Positions 1 through 8,368 of a stretch of 64,000 nucleotides of DNA are shown here, in pieces (within the stretch, counting starts at the first letter, position 1; every line of letters begins with the position of its first letter). Origin of the DNA: Pedobacter nutrimenti (GTDB lineage: Bacteria > Bacteroidota > Bacteroidia > Sphingobacteriales > Sphingobacteriaceae). The translations under genes were made by a program, and so were the position numbers. The notes under the pieces are model-generated. The model did no database searches. It was given only the letters and a program-made list of their open reading frames with translations, and was not told where the DNA came from. The stretch lies in assembly GCF_003208655.1 (NCBI RefSeq), contig NZ_QKLU01000009.1:186001-250000 (forward strand), written 5' to 3'.

Positions 1-891
1 AGGTTGCTGACTCAACTGATATTTTTTAATAGATTCCAGTGCAACTGCCACAGTTGCAACAGGCGTCTTAAACTCATGCGTCATGTTACTGGTAAATGCA
101 ATTTTTGCATCCGCATACAAACGCTGGTTCTTCATCAATCTCAATATAAAGTAAAAAGCCAGTGCAGTAAAGAAAATCATCAACGCAGAAGAAAAAACAT
201 AATAACGCATGGTATACAACACGAACCAATTCAGCCGGAGAACAATGAGCTGGTACTTATGCAAATGCTTCAAATTGTAAGAGTAAACACCACTACGATA
301 AGCCGCATGCTCAAACATCTTTTTGGGAACGGACAAATGAACCAGTGTATCCCGTCCGTAGTCATAAAGGGCATAACCTATTTTTTGCCATAACCCTGTT
401 TTTCTTAAAGTGTCATTGACCAGGCTATCCATTAAAGTTCTCGAACGGAATTCGGCAGCTTGCTGGACCTGCTCCGATTGATTATTAAAATGAATATTTG
501 CCGGCAGATTTTTCTTCCCAGGGACATTGCTAAAATTAAACTTCATTGAAATAACCGTACTGTCGTTGTCAATATTATAATCAAAGCGGCTGCGCAGACC
601 ATCCACTTTAAGATCATCATAAGCCCTGCGCATCTGCATCCATTGATCGGACATAAAAAAGGACTTTAACCTCCCCAGTTGATCAAAACGTTTATGGGCA
701 CCCGGATCAGCAACAACAGAGTGATACATTACATTTTTTGCAGTGGTGCTGACGATGACTTCTAAATTCTGTTTCAATAACGCCTTCTGGGATATAAACA
801 ATTGTCGTAGCCAAACAGCCTGAAGTACTATACTCAATACCAGCGACAGCACCATCAAAGGATACGCATATTTGGAAGAAAGCCATTTCAT
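1..891 (-). CDS. sensor histidine kinase, N-terminal part (runs off window)
   Basis: Two-component sensor kinase of the inner membrane; the 297 codons from ATG at 891 stay open to base 1, so the catalytic half lies outside the window. Visible are a first membrane segment at about residues 9-29, a periplasmic sensing region of about 200 residues with no domain I recognise, a second membrane segment at about 230-252, and the dimerisation/phosphoacceptor box FTSNMTHEFKTP with the phosphorylated His at residue 272. A TTG codon seven bases upstream opens a different frame that lacks these features. It is divergent from the outer-membrane barrel gene at 988, so a shared control region and a regulatory link are plausible but inferred. 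The ligand is unknown. Confidence 0.88.
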   Translation of the reverse strand, partial: MKWLSSKYAYPLMVLSLVLSIVLQAVWLRQLFISQKALLKQNLEVIVSTTAKNVMYHSVVADPGAHKRFDQLGRLKSFFMSDQWMQMRRAYDDLKVDGLRSRFDYNIDNDSTVISMKFNFSNVPGKKNLPANIHFNNQSEQVQQAAEFRSRTLMDSLVNDTLRKTGLWQKIGYALYDYGRDTLVHLSVPKKMFEHAAYRSGVYSYNLKHLHKYQLIVLRLNWFVLYTMRYYVFSSALMIFFTALAFYFILRLMKNQRLYADAKIAFTSNMTHEFKTPVATVAVALESIKKYQLSQQP

Positions 892-938
892 AATCCAATT
901 TGGCAATAATCTTAGAAATAGAACTATAAATTTTACGA

Positions 939-968
939 TTTAACTCTATTTAACGGAGTTTAACTTTG
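939..968 (+). promoter_or_regulatory. Bacteroidota-type promoter for the barrel gene
   Basis: TAACTTTG at 961-968 matches the Bacteroidota -7 element TAnnTTTG exactly. TTTA at 939-942, 18 bases upstream, is a weak -33 element. It would start transcription about 12 bases before the ATG at 988. Confidence 0.5.
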
Positions 969-987
969 GTTTAGACAACAATAGCAG

Positions 988-3411
988 ATGTTTGAAGAAA
1001 AAACTCAAATGTCCAGACTTCTTTCCTACCTCTTTTTCATTCTTCTGTTTCCTCTTGTGGCCACCGCGCAAAAAATGGTGCTCAACGGGATCATTTATGA
1101 CCAACAGGGCAAAGTCCTTGAAATGGCTACCTTGAGCCTTAGTAAAGATGGAAACCTGTTAAACACCATCCGCAGCGAAAAGGGCCTGTTCCGTTTTGAA
1201 GGCTTAAATGCAGGGAATTATCTTCTGCTGGTCAGCTCCATAGGCTATGAAAGCCAGAGGCTACAACTCAGTCTGCCAGCAGATACTTTAAAAATCATGA
1301 TGAAAACTTCGAGTACCGGATTAAAAGAAGTGGTCATTGACAAACAAAGACCTGTCATTGAACGCAAAGCAGACCGGGTGATTTTCAACCTGGAAAACAG
1401 CATCTCTGCAAACGGGATCAGTGCATGGGACGCCTTAAACAAAACGCCCGGTGTTCAGACTACTTTTGACGGAAATGTAAAAGCTTATAACAAAGGGGTA
1501 TTGGTGTATCTTGATGACAGGCCCATCCGGCTCTCGGGCGAAGATCTGGGCAACTACCTCAAAAGCCTCCCTTCAGAACAAATCTCTTCCATTGAAGTCA
1601 TTCCCAATCCGCCATCCAGATACGATGCACAGGGGGCGGCTGTTATAAACATTGTCTCCCGGAAAATAAAAGCACAGGGGATCAATGTGAACCTCAATAG
1701 CGCCTATACTCAAAGCAGGTATGGCAGTTATACTTCCGGAACCAATTTCAATTATCGAAAAAATAAATTAAACATCTATGGCGGTTACAGTTTTGGTGAC
1801 AGTAAAAAACAGCAAACCGAGGCAGAATACATTATTTTTAGTACCCCTTCCAATTATGCTTACTGGGACAACAATAAACAAGGTGCCCGTGCAAGGGTGT
1901 CCAGTAATTATAAGGCAGGCATAGATTACAACCTCAGCAGCAATCAGGTAGTTGGTTTACTCTTTGGGGGCTTTAATGGCAAGGGAAACAGAACAAACCA
2001 AATCGGGACACAGATTTACAATGATCACCACATACTTCCAGACTCCAATTTAACAACCAATAACCAAACCCGTAACACCACCAGCCAATATAGCTTTAAC
2101 CTCAATTATAAAGCTAAACTGGATACGCTTGGTCAAAGCCTGAACATAGACCTCGATTATATTCCTTACCGCAACAGCAGTAACCAGGCGGTCAATAGCT
2201 CGACCCGTTTTAGTGATGGGAGCACATCTGTGCCCCCTTACCAAATCAGTACTTACTCTAAGCAACGCATCAACATCTGGTCTGGGAAAACGGATTACAG
2301 TTATGTTTTTAATCAAAAATGGTCTTTGGAAGCAGGCTTAAAATACAGCAGCATCACCACCAATAACCGTTTCGATTTTTTTAACGCTTCGGGCCCTGCC
2401 CTAATACAGGACAACAGTAAAAGTGATGAATTTGAGTATAGTGAAAATACAGCTGCCGCCTATATGAGCTTTAAAGGCAAAACGGGAAAATGGAATATAG
2501 AAGGAGGTTTACGTGCCGAGCAAACCCACACCGTGGGAAACTCCATCGCTTTAAACATGGTAAACAAAAACAATTATTTTAAAATTTTCCCCACCTTGTT
2601 TCTTACTTATGCCCTGGACAAGGATCATGAATTCAACAGCAATTACAGTTATCGTATAGACCGTCCCGGATATTCGAGGTTAAACCCATTTAAATATTAT
2701 ACCAGCCCATATACCTACCTGGAAGGCAATCCTGCCCTGCAACCTGCCTTTATACACAATATAGAACTGGGCTATACCTACAAACAACTTTACAATTTCA
2801 GTCTTTTTTACAGAGAATCCAACGGTTACTTCAGTAACATTACTGTTCAGGACAATATAAATAAGATCTTTTACGACACCCAGAGAAACCTTGACAAGAG
2901 TTTGGAAAGCGGATTTTATTTATCTGTCCCATACCACCCTGCAGACTGGTGGGAAATGAACAATTTTGTACAAGGTTCTTATAAGCAGGAAAAATCCGGA
3001 TACCTGCAAAGCAGTTATGACTACCATACCCTGGGCCTTTATTTGAACAGCAGTCAGGCTTTTGTACTGGATAAGGAAAAAGGCATCAAAGCAGAAGTCA
3101 GTGCCTGGTATTCTACACCGGGTATTCAGGGAATTTACAAACTGGCCAGAACATTTGATCTCAGTGCCGGATTAAGGAAAACGGTTCTTAATAAACAGGG
3201 CACCATCAGGCTTGCTGTCAATGATATTTTTTATGGTAATGCTTTCCGGATCAATGTAGATTACCTGAATCAGCGTAATGGTTTTTATGAGAAAAACGAC
3301 ACCAGATCTGTATCCTTAAGTTTTTCCTATAAACTTGGAAAAAACAAAATCACAGAAACACGAAAAAGAAGCACTTCTGCAGACGAAGAAAAAAAGAGAA
3401 CAGGAGGTTGA
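988..3411 (+). CDS. outer-membrane beta-barrel protein, TonB-receptor-like
   Basis: Predicted outer-membrane barrel of the OMP_b-brl_3 type common in Bacteroidota. There is a signal peptide ending near VATAQK; the ATG at 1009 (MSRLLSYLFF) gives a tighter signal peptide and could be the true start. A carboxypeptidase-regulatory-like beta-sandwich follows (about residues 25-110, GIIYDQQGKVL...), then a plug-like region (about 115-225, with SIEVIPNPPSRYDAQGAAVI) and a barrel rich in alternating aromatic and polar residues to the end. The final residues are a charged tail after the last strand (SFSYKLGKNK) rather than a terminal aromatic. No SusD-like partner is adjacent, so a glycan-import role is not supported; substrate unknown. 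It is divergent from a sensor kinase. Confidence 0.85.
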   Translation: MFEEKTQMSRLLSYLFFILLFPLVATAQKMVLNGIIYDQQGKVLEMATLSLSKDGNLLNTIRSEKGLFRFEGLNAGNYLLLVSSIGYESQRLQLSLPADTLKIMMKTSSTGLKEVVIDKQRPVIERKADRVIFNLENSISANGISAWDALNKTPGVQTTFDGNVKAYNKGVLVYLDDRPIRLSGEDLGNYLKSLPSEQISSIEVIPNPPSRYDAQGAAVINIVSRKIKAQGINVNLNSAYTQSRYGSYTSGTNFNYRKNKLNIYGGYSFGDSKKQQTEAEYIIFSTPSNYAYWDNNKQGARARVSSNYKAGIDYNLSSNQVVGLLFGGFNGKGNRTNQIGTQIYNDHHILPDSNLTTNNQTRNTTSQYSFNLNYKAKLDTLGQSLNIDLDYIPYRNSSNQAVNSSTRFSDGSTSVPPYQISTYSKQRINIWSGKTDYSYVFNQKWSLEAGLKYSSITTNNRFDFFNASGPALIQDNSKSDEFEYSENTAAAYMSFKGKTGKWNIEGGLRAEQTHTVGNSIALNMVNKNNYFKIFPTLFLTYALDKDHEFNSNYSYRIDRPGYSRLNPFKYYTSPYTYLEGNPALQPAFIHNIELGYTYKQLYNFSLFYRESNGYFSNITVQDNINKIFYDTQRNLDKSLESGFYLSVPYHPADWWEMNNFVQGSYKQEKSGYLQSSYDYHTLGLYLNSSQAFVLDKEKGIKAEVSAWYSTPGIQGIYKLARTFDLSAGLRKTVLNKQGTIRLAVNDIFYGNAFRINVDYLNQRNGFYEKNDTRSVSLSFSYKLGKNKITETRKRSTSADEEKKRTGG

Positions 3412-3424
3412 TATCTTAAAGCAG

Positions 3425-3452
3425 AAACCCGACCCTACGAAGGGTCGGGTTT
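3425..3452 (+). terminator. rho-independent terminator after the barrel gene
   Basis: A 12-base-pair perfect stem (AAACCCGACCCT with AGGGTCGGGTTT) closes a four-base loop and is followed by TGTGTTG, a poor T tract. It begins 14 bases after the stop codon of the barrel gene. Confidence 0.75.
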
Positions 3453-3542
3453 GTGTTGATCTGTAAAAAGGATCAGGTTTAAAATTTAAATAAACATGCT
3501 CAAACGATACGGCTTTTTACTGCTTCTCCCAAAAACAGAATT

Positions 3543-3956
3543 TCAATGTGGAAGTTTATCCTTAATCACACCATACAGATAAGTCCCGGCCAATGCACCG
3601 ACAATGACAACCAGCATGGCCAGATAACCATAACCCAGATTGACGAACATAGGCCCCGGACAAGCTCCTGTTAAGGCCCAGCCAAGCCCAAATATCAATC
3701 CTCCAATGAGGTACCTGAGATAAGGTTTATTTTTATCGGCAAATACGATAGGGTGCCCCGAACTATCCTTTATCCGGAATCTTTTGATCACCAGCACCGA
3801 AATAACCCCCAGGATGACCGCTGTTCCAATGATCCCGTACATATGAAAAGACTGAAAGCGAAACATTTCCTGTATCCGGAACCAGGAAATGGCTTCTGAT
3901 TTACTCATCACAATTCCGAAAAGAATCCCCGCCAGTATGTATTTTAAAGTTTTCAT
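3543..3956 (-). CDS. YeeE/YedE (DUF6691-type) membrane protein
   Basis: A 137-residue inner-membrane protein with about four hydrophobic helices and the motif GLGWALTGACPGP near residue 92, the cysteine-containing signature of the second half of the YeeE/YedE sulfur-transport family. In many Bacteroidota and Proteobacteria the family occurs as two adjacent half-length proteins, and that is the arrangement here with the gene starting at 4553. Family members such as TsuA import thiosulfate; members are also found near sulfide and persulfide metabolism genes. The substrate here is inferred from family only. The gene follows its partner after 39 bases and is probably cotranscribed with it. Confidence 0.85.
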   Translation of the reverse strand: MKTLKYILAGILFGIVMSKSEAISWFRIQEMFRFQSFHMYGIIGTAVILGVISVLVIKRFRIKDSSGHPIVFADKNKPYLRYLIGGLIFGLGWALTGACPGPMFVNLGYGYLAMLVVIVGALAGTYLYGVIKDKLPH

Positions 3957-3995
3957 TTATCCGTTTTTATTTTATTTATAAAAGCAGTTTCCCGG

Positions 3996-4553
3996 TTAAA
4001 AAATATAGGGCATTATAAAAAAAGTCATGATCAGTCCTCCTATAAAAAAGCCGATAACAGCAACCAAAGAAGGCAACTGTAAATTGGAGAGGCCTGAAAT
4101 GGCATGCCCGGAAGTGCAGCCCCCGGCATACCTGGAGCCAAAACCAACCAAAATACCCCCAGCTAATAAGAGCAAAATTGTTTTGGGCTGAGATAAGGCT
4201 TCCAGCGAAAAGAGCTCGTCCGGATTTAACCCTCCTTTAAAAGAGATTCCGAGTTTGGAAAGGTCCCTGATGGTCGATTCAGACAATTCCAGATCCGCAG
4301 GGTTGGCCAGGTAATGGGAAGCAATATATCCACCGGCAATTGCGCCCAGCAAAAACAAAAGGTTCCACTGCTGGGTTTTCCAGTTAAAATCAAAAAACTT
4401 TAGCTTTTTTCCGGCACCCGTCATAGTGCATATTGTCCTTAAATTGGAAGAAAATCCAAAGGACTTCCCCCAAAACAACAGCAGCAGCATAACAACAGTA
4501 ATCATGAGGCCCGAAAAGTACCAGGGCCAGGGTTGTTTAATGAATTCCAGCAT
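3996..4553 (-). CDS. YeeE/YedE-family sulfur transport-like protein
   Basis: A 185-residue inner-membrane protein with about five hydrophobic segments and the motif YAGGCTSGHAISGLS near residue 142, the conserved cysteine motif of the thiosulfate-transporter-like YeeE/YedE family. It is the first half-length protein of a pair with the gene ending at 3543. It probably moves a reduced sulfur compound across the inner membrane (family-based inference). A long polar stretch at about 45-65 separates the first helix from the rest. A TAnnTTTG promoter element ends only four bases before the ATG, so it likely has its own promoter rather than depending on the PepSY gene upstream. Confidence 0.85.
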   Translation of the reverse strand: MLEFIKQPWPWYFSGLMITVVMLLLLFWGKSFGFSSNLRTICTMTGAGKKLKFFDFNWKTQQWNLLFLLGAIAGGYIASHYLANPADLELSESTIRDLSKLGISFKGGLNPDELFSLEALSQPKTILLLLAGGILVGFGSRYAGGCTSGHAISGLSNLQLPSLVAVIGFFIGGLIMTFFIMPYIF

Positions 4554-4557
4554 GGTA

Positions 4558-4565
4558 CAAAAGTA
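4558..4565 (-). promoter_or_regulatory. promoter -7 element of the YeeE/YedE pair
   Basis: TACTTTTG on the minus strand matches TAnnTTTG and stops four bases before the start codon at 4553. Transcription would begin at or next to the ATG, giving a leaderless or near-leaderless mRNA. No convincing -33 TTTG is visible. Confidence 0.4.
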
Positions 4566-4610
4566 AGAAGTTTAGCCCGGAAAGCCTCAATAATCCGCTG
4601 CGCAGGCAGC

Positions 4611-5783
4611 CTAACTATTTTTCTTTTTCCGCTTCTTCGGCCACCAGATGATAAAGCCTGTAATGGGCAGGGACAAGCCAATGAACGAAGCAGTAAAAGC
4701 CAGTATTTTTCCCGGCAGGCCAAAAACAGAACCAATATGAAGATCGTAGTTCATTTTGCGTAATTGTACTGCTGCACTGGAATGATAATAATCCTGGGCA
4801 TGAATCCCTTTATCTTTAAATTGTTGCAGGCTATACCGGTCGTACGTATAAGACCTCAGGTCATAAAATTTACCCCTGGTCGGATAACGGAAAAAATTAA
4901 TCGTTGCTCCATTATCTTCAGGTTTGGGATAAGCATAATAAAAACCAAAATCATTTTTTCCATTGGAAAATTTATCCCAGGCTTTGTCCATCTGGTCAAT
5001 GATATGCAACCCTGGTTTCATTTGCGTACTGTCAGAAAGTAGTCTTTCCTGCACAGGAAGCTGTTTTCCCATTGAAGTTGACCAGAATAGACTTTTGCTC
5101 CACCATTGTAAACCATAAACAACCCCTGTTGCACTAATAATCAACAATACAATTAAGGCATAAAAACCCAAAACATTATGAAGATCGTAGTTGATTCTTT
5201 TTACCGAAGCCCCCCACTTGATACTAAAGCTGCGTGCTCTGGTTGATTTGTTCCATTTTTTTGGCCACCAAAGGACTAGTCCTGTCAAAAGCAGGAGCAT
5301 AAAAATCAATGTACTGTAATTGACAACAGGCCTGCCTATTTCAGGAGAAAGCCATAAAAAACGATGTCCTTTTAATACCCAGTCAAAAAAATTAAAACTA
5401 CCTTCTTTAGCGGGCTGCTGGATCACCTTTCCTGAATAAGGGTTTACACGTACAGAAAGACCTTCTCCTCTTTTACCAAGAACCAGGTAAGCCGCCTGCT
5501 CATGCTGATAAAGCACATAGGAAAGTGTTTTCTCCGGGTTTATTTCTTTTGCGACCCTCTGAAAATCGGAAGGTTTCAAATAAGGTTTATCCTGCTTTTC
5601 AATCTTCAGGGCCGGGTCCAGCATCACATCGATTTCTTCCTTAAAAATCCATAAACAACCAGTAAGGCATACAATAATCATCACAATACCAGTAGCCAAT
5701 CCCAGCCAAAGGTGTAACCATGCCGAAATTCTGTAAAAAACGGAGCGGTTTTGTTTTTTCTTATTTGGGTTTCTTTTTAACAT
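4611..5783 (-). CDS. PepSY-associated transmembrane protein
   Basis: A 390-residue inner-membrane protein of the PepSY_TM family: one helix near residues 20-45 (WLHLWLGLATGIVMIIVCLTG), a PepSY-like extracytoplasmic segment, paired helices near 160-175 and 205-225, and a last helix near 355-378 ending in IIWWPKKRKKK. The conserved histidines HLWLG, HRFLW, HNVLG and DLHIG lie close to the helices and fit haem binding, as in family members proposed to reduce ferric siderophores at the inner membrane. It lies 68 bases downstream of the siderophore receptor, on the same strand, which supports a role after ferric-siderophore import. Reductase activity is inferred. Confidence 0.85.
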   Translation of the reverse strand: MLKRNPNKKKQNRSVFYRISAWLHLWLGLATGIVMIIVCLTGCLWIFKEEIDVMLDPALKIEKQDKPYLKPSDFQRVAKEINPEKTLSYVLYQHEQAAYLVLGKRGEGLSVRVNPYSGKVIQQPAKEGSFNFFDWVLKGHRFLWLSPEIGRPVVNYSTLIFMLLLLTGLVLWWPKKWNKSTRARSFSIKWGASVKRINYDLHNVLGFYALIVLLIISATGVVYGLQWWSKSLFWSTSMGKQLPVQERLLSDSTQMKPGLHIIDQMDKAWDKFSNGKNDFGFYYAYPKPEDNGATINFFRYPTRGKFYDLRSYTYDRYSLQQFKDKGIHAQDYYHSSAAVQLRKMNYDLHIGSVFGLPGKILAFTASFIGLSLPITGFIIWWPKKRKKKNS

Positions 5784-5797
5784 TTTTATAACGAATA

Positions 5798-5825
5798 ATT
5801 CCGGAGGACCGTGGTCCTCCGGAAT
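5798..5825 (-). other. strong hairpin between siderophore receptor and PepSY gene
   Basis: A 13-base inverted repeat (ATTCCGGAGGACC / GGTCCTCCGGAAT) has only two bases between its arms. It sits in the 68-base gap between the receptor stop and the PepSY start, both on the minus strand. On that strand it is followed by TATTCGTTAT, a poor T tract, so it may be a partial terminator or an mRNA-stabilising stem lowering PepSY expression relative to the receptor. Confidence 0.6.
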
Positions 5826-5851
5826 ACATTTTCACTCTTTTAAAAACCTTA

Positions 5852-8260
5852 TTAAAATGTATAGGCAACAGATAAGCGGAAATTGGCCGGTGCCAGCGCC
5901 CTCCAGCCATAATGTTTATAGCCCCATGCGCCAGGATAAAAACCGGTATAATTGTATCTGTCCGTCAGGTTATTCACCAGCAATGAGATGTTATAGTTTT
6001 TTTTAACATAAGATGCCCCTGCATCCAGTGAAAAAAAGTTATCCGGCAGATTTTTGTTTTCCACAACTGGCCAGCCTGCACGCCCGGCTTCATACTGGTA
6101 ACCTACAGAAAATCCAAGTCCGGCAACTTTGCCATCCTGAATCCGGTAAGTCGCCCAGCCATTGCTGATGTGTTTGGCCGTACCATCAAGGTTGTTGCCA
6201 ATGCGGGCCGGATTACGATCTTTACTCACTTTCGCATCCGTATAGGCATAATTGAGCATCAGGTTCAACCCGCTAATCACCTCCCCTTTCAAGTCAAACT
6301 CCACTCCCCTGGAACGTGCCTCTCCTGTCTGGATCATAATTCCGGGAACGGTTGGGTCCGCCTGGGTCAGCAAATTGGTCTTTGTAACCTCATACACAGC
6401 CAGGGACGTCAGCCAGCGTCCGCCAAACCAGGAGCGCTTTGCACCAATTTCTTTATTACTGCCCAGTGAAGGTTTTGCAGCACCACCATCCAAAAGTGTT
6501 CCCACCTGTTCCTGGAAAGACTGGTCATACAAAGCATAAACCGTTGTTTGCGGGGCTACTGTTGCACTTAAGCCTATTCTTGGTGTAAAAGCATCATTTT
6601 TAACCCTGGCCCCATTGTCTGCAGCGCTTGTTTTGCTGGTACTTGTATAACGCAAGCCTAAACTCAATCTGATCCGGTCTGAAAAAAAGCCCATTTCTTC
6701 CTGTAAAAAGGCCGAACTAAAATTGTATTCAGTCAAATAAGCAGCACCTCTTTCCCGAAGACTACGGCTCCTGTCGTAAAATGGTAAATCGGATTTTTTT
6801 AATTTTCCATATACCGGGTTATAAATGTTAAACGCAGGGCCTATATTGTCTGGCAATGCAGTCCAGTCGGCCACATAATATTTAGAGCCCAGATCGAGCC
6901 CGGCAAGTATCCGGTGGTTTACCTGACCCGTTTCAAATTTTCCATTGACAAAAAACTGCCCCAGGGTAGAGGTATTCAAGGCATCATTAATAGATAAACC
7001 TCTGATGACATCTCCTTTATCATTCAGTGTATTGTATTTGCTGTATAGCGAAGCTCCCTGCATGCCCGAATTCAAATAGGCCAGCTGCCCCGTAAACTTC
7101 CAATCTTTGGACAACTGGTGGTTTAATGTAACAAAAGCACTGTGGTCTTTAATTACTGTCGGATCAATGATCGGATCTGAAAAGCTGAAAGATCTCGCAA
7201 TATCTTTAAAACCTTTCAAAGAATAGGTATATTTGGAAAAACCTCCGGTAAAAGCATTCTGGGAATAGGTGTATTCCGCAGTAAGTTCTGTTTCATCAGA
7301 AAATTTATACCTCAGTGATGGATTGATTCCCCACAACTTGTTGTCTGAATATTGTACAAAGGAACCCACTTTGCCTGCCATGGCATTTAAACGGAACAAC
7401 AACTTTCCGTCTTTGCTGAGCTTGCCGTCCACATCGAGCTCAGACCTGTAGGTTTCAAAACTACCCAGGGTCATTTTTACTGAAGTTTTTCCCGTCCCCA
7501 TTGGTTTTTTGGTCACCACATTGTATAAGCCCCCGGGCTGGGTATTTCCCATCAGAAAACCAGCAGGCCCCTTTACAAATTCTACCCGTTCCACGAAAGC
7601 AATATCCTCACGCAAGGGACCAAAAGATCCGCCAACGCTCATGCCATTGCGCAGGTTTGTTGCACTAAATCCCCTAACGTAAATACCCACACTGGCTTCC
7701 TCCTGGTGTGCAATGGTCCGAACCCCGCTCACATTCCTGGTGATCCCACTCGAAGTATTAAAAGCCTGCTGCTCTTCCAGTAAAGATTTATTCACGATTT
7801 GGATGCTTTGGGGAATTTCCAGCAAAGGCCTGTCCAGTTTCAAAGAGGGAGATACCTGACTGGTATGGAATGTTTTGGATTTGCCAATTACAGTTACAAT
7901 ATCAAGGCTCTTTTCTGACAGGGTCAGTTTAAAATCTACCTGCGAAATTTCATTCGCCTTTACCATGATCCTGGAAGACTGCGCCCTCCAGCCAACATGG
8001 CTTACCTCCAGCGTGTAGGCCCCCTCCGGGACTTGTTCAAAACTAAATTCACCTGATTTATGGGTGGCCGTTTTTCGGTTTAATTCTTTAATTGTTACGG
8101 TGATTCCCTTCATTAATGTGCCGTTATCGGTACTTGTTCGTCCTTTAATGGCGCCCAGCTGCTGAGCAAAGCCAGAAAACGAACACAAAACAAGTAGCAC
8201 AGCAGCGAGTAATGCGGTCGCCCGAATTCTTATAGTTTTAAAAGATAAAAGTCTGCTCAT
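5852..8260 (-). CDS. TonB-dependent siderophore receptor
   Basis: An 802-residue outer-membrane receptor for ferric siderophores. It has a signal peptide (cleavage near GFAQQ, residue 32), a carboxypeptidase-like domain (about 35-115), a plug domain with IPQSIQIVNKSLL and NVSGVRTIAHQEE, then VERVEFVKGPAGFLMGNTQPGG, typical of the FhuA/FpvA siderophore class, and a 22-strand-type barrel ending in FRLSVAYTF with a terminal Phe. The long sensor-type N-terminal extension of FpvA (STN domain) is absent; the N-terminal addition is the carboxypeptidase-like fold instead. It is divergent from an AraC/PchR-like regulator and followed by a PepSY membrane protein, making a three-gene uptake and control set. 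Confidence 0.92.
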   Translation of the reverse strand: MSRLLSFKTIRIRATALLAAVLLVLCSFSGFAQQLGAIKGRTSTDNGTLMKGITVTIKELNRKTATHKSGEFSFEQVPEGAYTLEVSHVGWRAQSSRIMVKANEISQVDFKLTLSEKSLDIVTVIGKSKTFHTSQVSPSLKLDRPLLEIPQSIQIVNKSLLEEQQAFNTSSGITRNVSGVRTIAHQEEASVGIYVRGFSATNLRNGMSVGGSFGPLREDIAFVERVEFVKGPAGFLMGNTQPGGLYNVVTKKPMGTGKTSVKMTLGSFETYRSELDVDGKLSKDGKLLFRLNAMAGKVGSFVQYSDNKLWGINPSLRYKFSDETELTAEYTYSQNAFTGGFSKYTYSLKGFKDIARSFSFSDPIIDPTVIKDHSAFVTLNHQLSKDWKFTGQLAYLNSGMQGASLYSKYNTLNDKGDVIRGLSINDALNTSTLGQFFVNGKFETGQVNHRILAGLDLGSKYYVADWTALPDNIGPAFNIYNPVYGKLKKSDLPFYDRSRSLRERGAAYLTEYNFSSAFLQEEMGFFSDRIRLSLGLRYTSTSKTSAADNGARVKNDAFTPRIGLSATVAPQTTVYALYDQSFQEQVGTLLDGGAAKPSLGSNKEIGAKRSWFGGRWLTSLAVYEVTKTNLLTQADPTVPGIMIQTGEARSRGVEFDLKGEVISGLNLMLNYAYTDAKVSKDRNPARIGNNLDGTAKHISNGWATYRIQDGKVAGLGFSVGYQYEAGRAGWPVVENKNLPDNFFSLDAGASYVKKNYNISLLVNNLTDRYNYTGFYPGAWGYKHYGWRALAPANFRLSVAYTF

Positions 8261-8295
8261 TTATTAAGATTAATTTTAAATAATGTTATTTTTAC

Positions 8296-8315
8296 GGCGC
8301 AAAAGTATAAGCGCC
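8296..8315 (-). promoter_or_regulatory. siderophore-receptor promoter covered by a palindrome
   Basis: TACTTTTG at 8300-8307 on the minus strand matches the -7 element of the receptor gene (start 8260). It lies inside GGCGC-N10-GCGCC at 8296-8315, an inverted repeat with 15-base centre-to-centre arms. The position is suitable for an operator bound by the divergent AraC-family regulator or by a Fur-like protein; which one is not decidable from sequence. Confidence 0.5.
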
Positions 8316-8368
8316 TATCTTAAAAAGGTATTGAGATCAGGAGAAAAACTATTCTATCCGGAAGTAAA

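Noticed and set aside
4..393. Open frame of 129 codons on the plus strand
   Set aside because: It is antisense to the histidine kinase, whose minus-strand frame contains a proper H box and membrane helices.
707..898. Minus-strand frame starting TTG at 898
   Set aside because: Wrong frame of the histidine kinase; the frame from ATG at 891 has helices and an H box.
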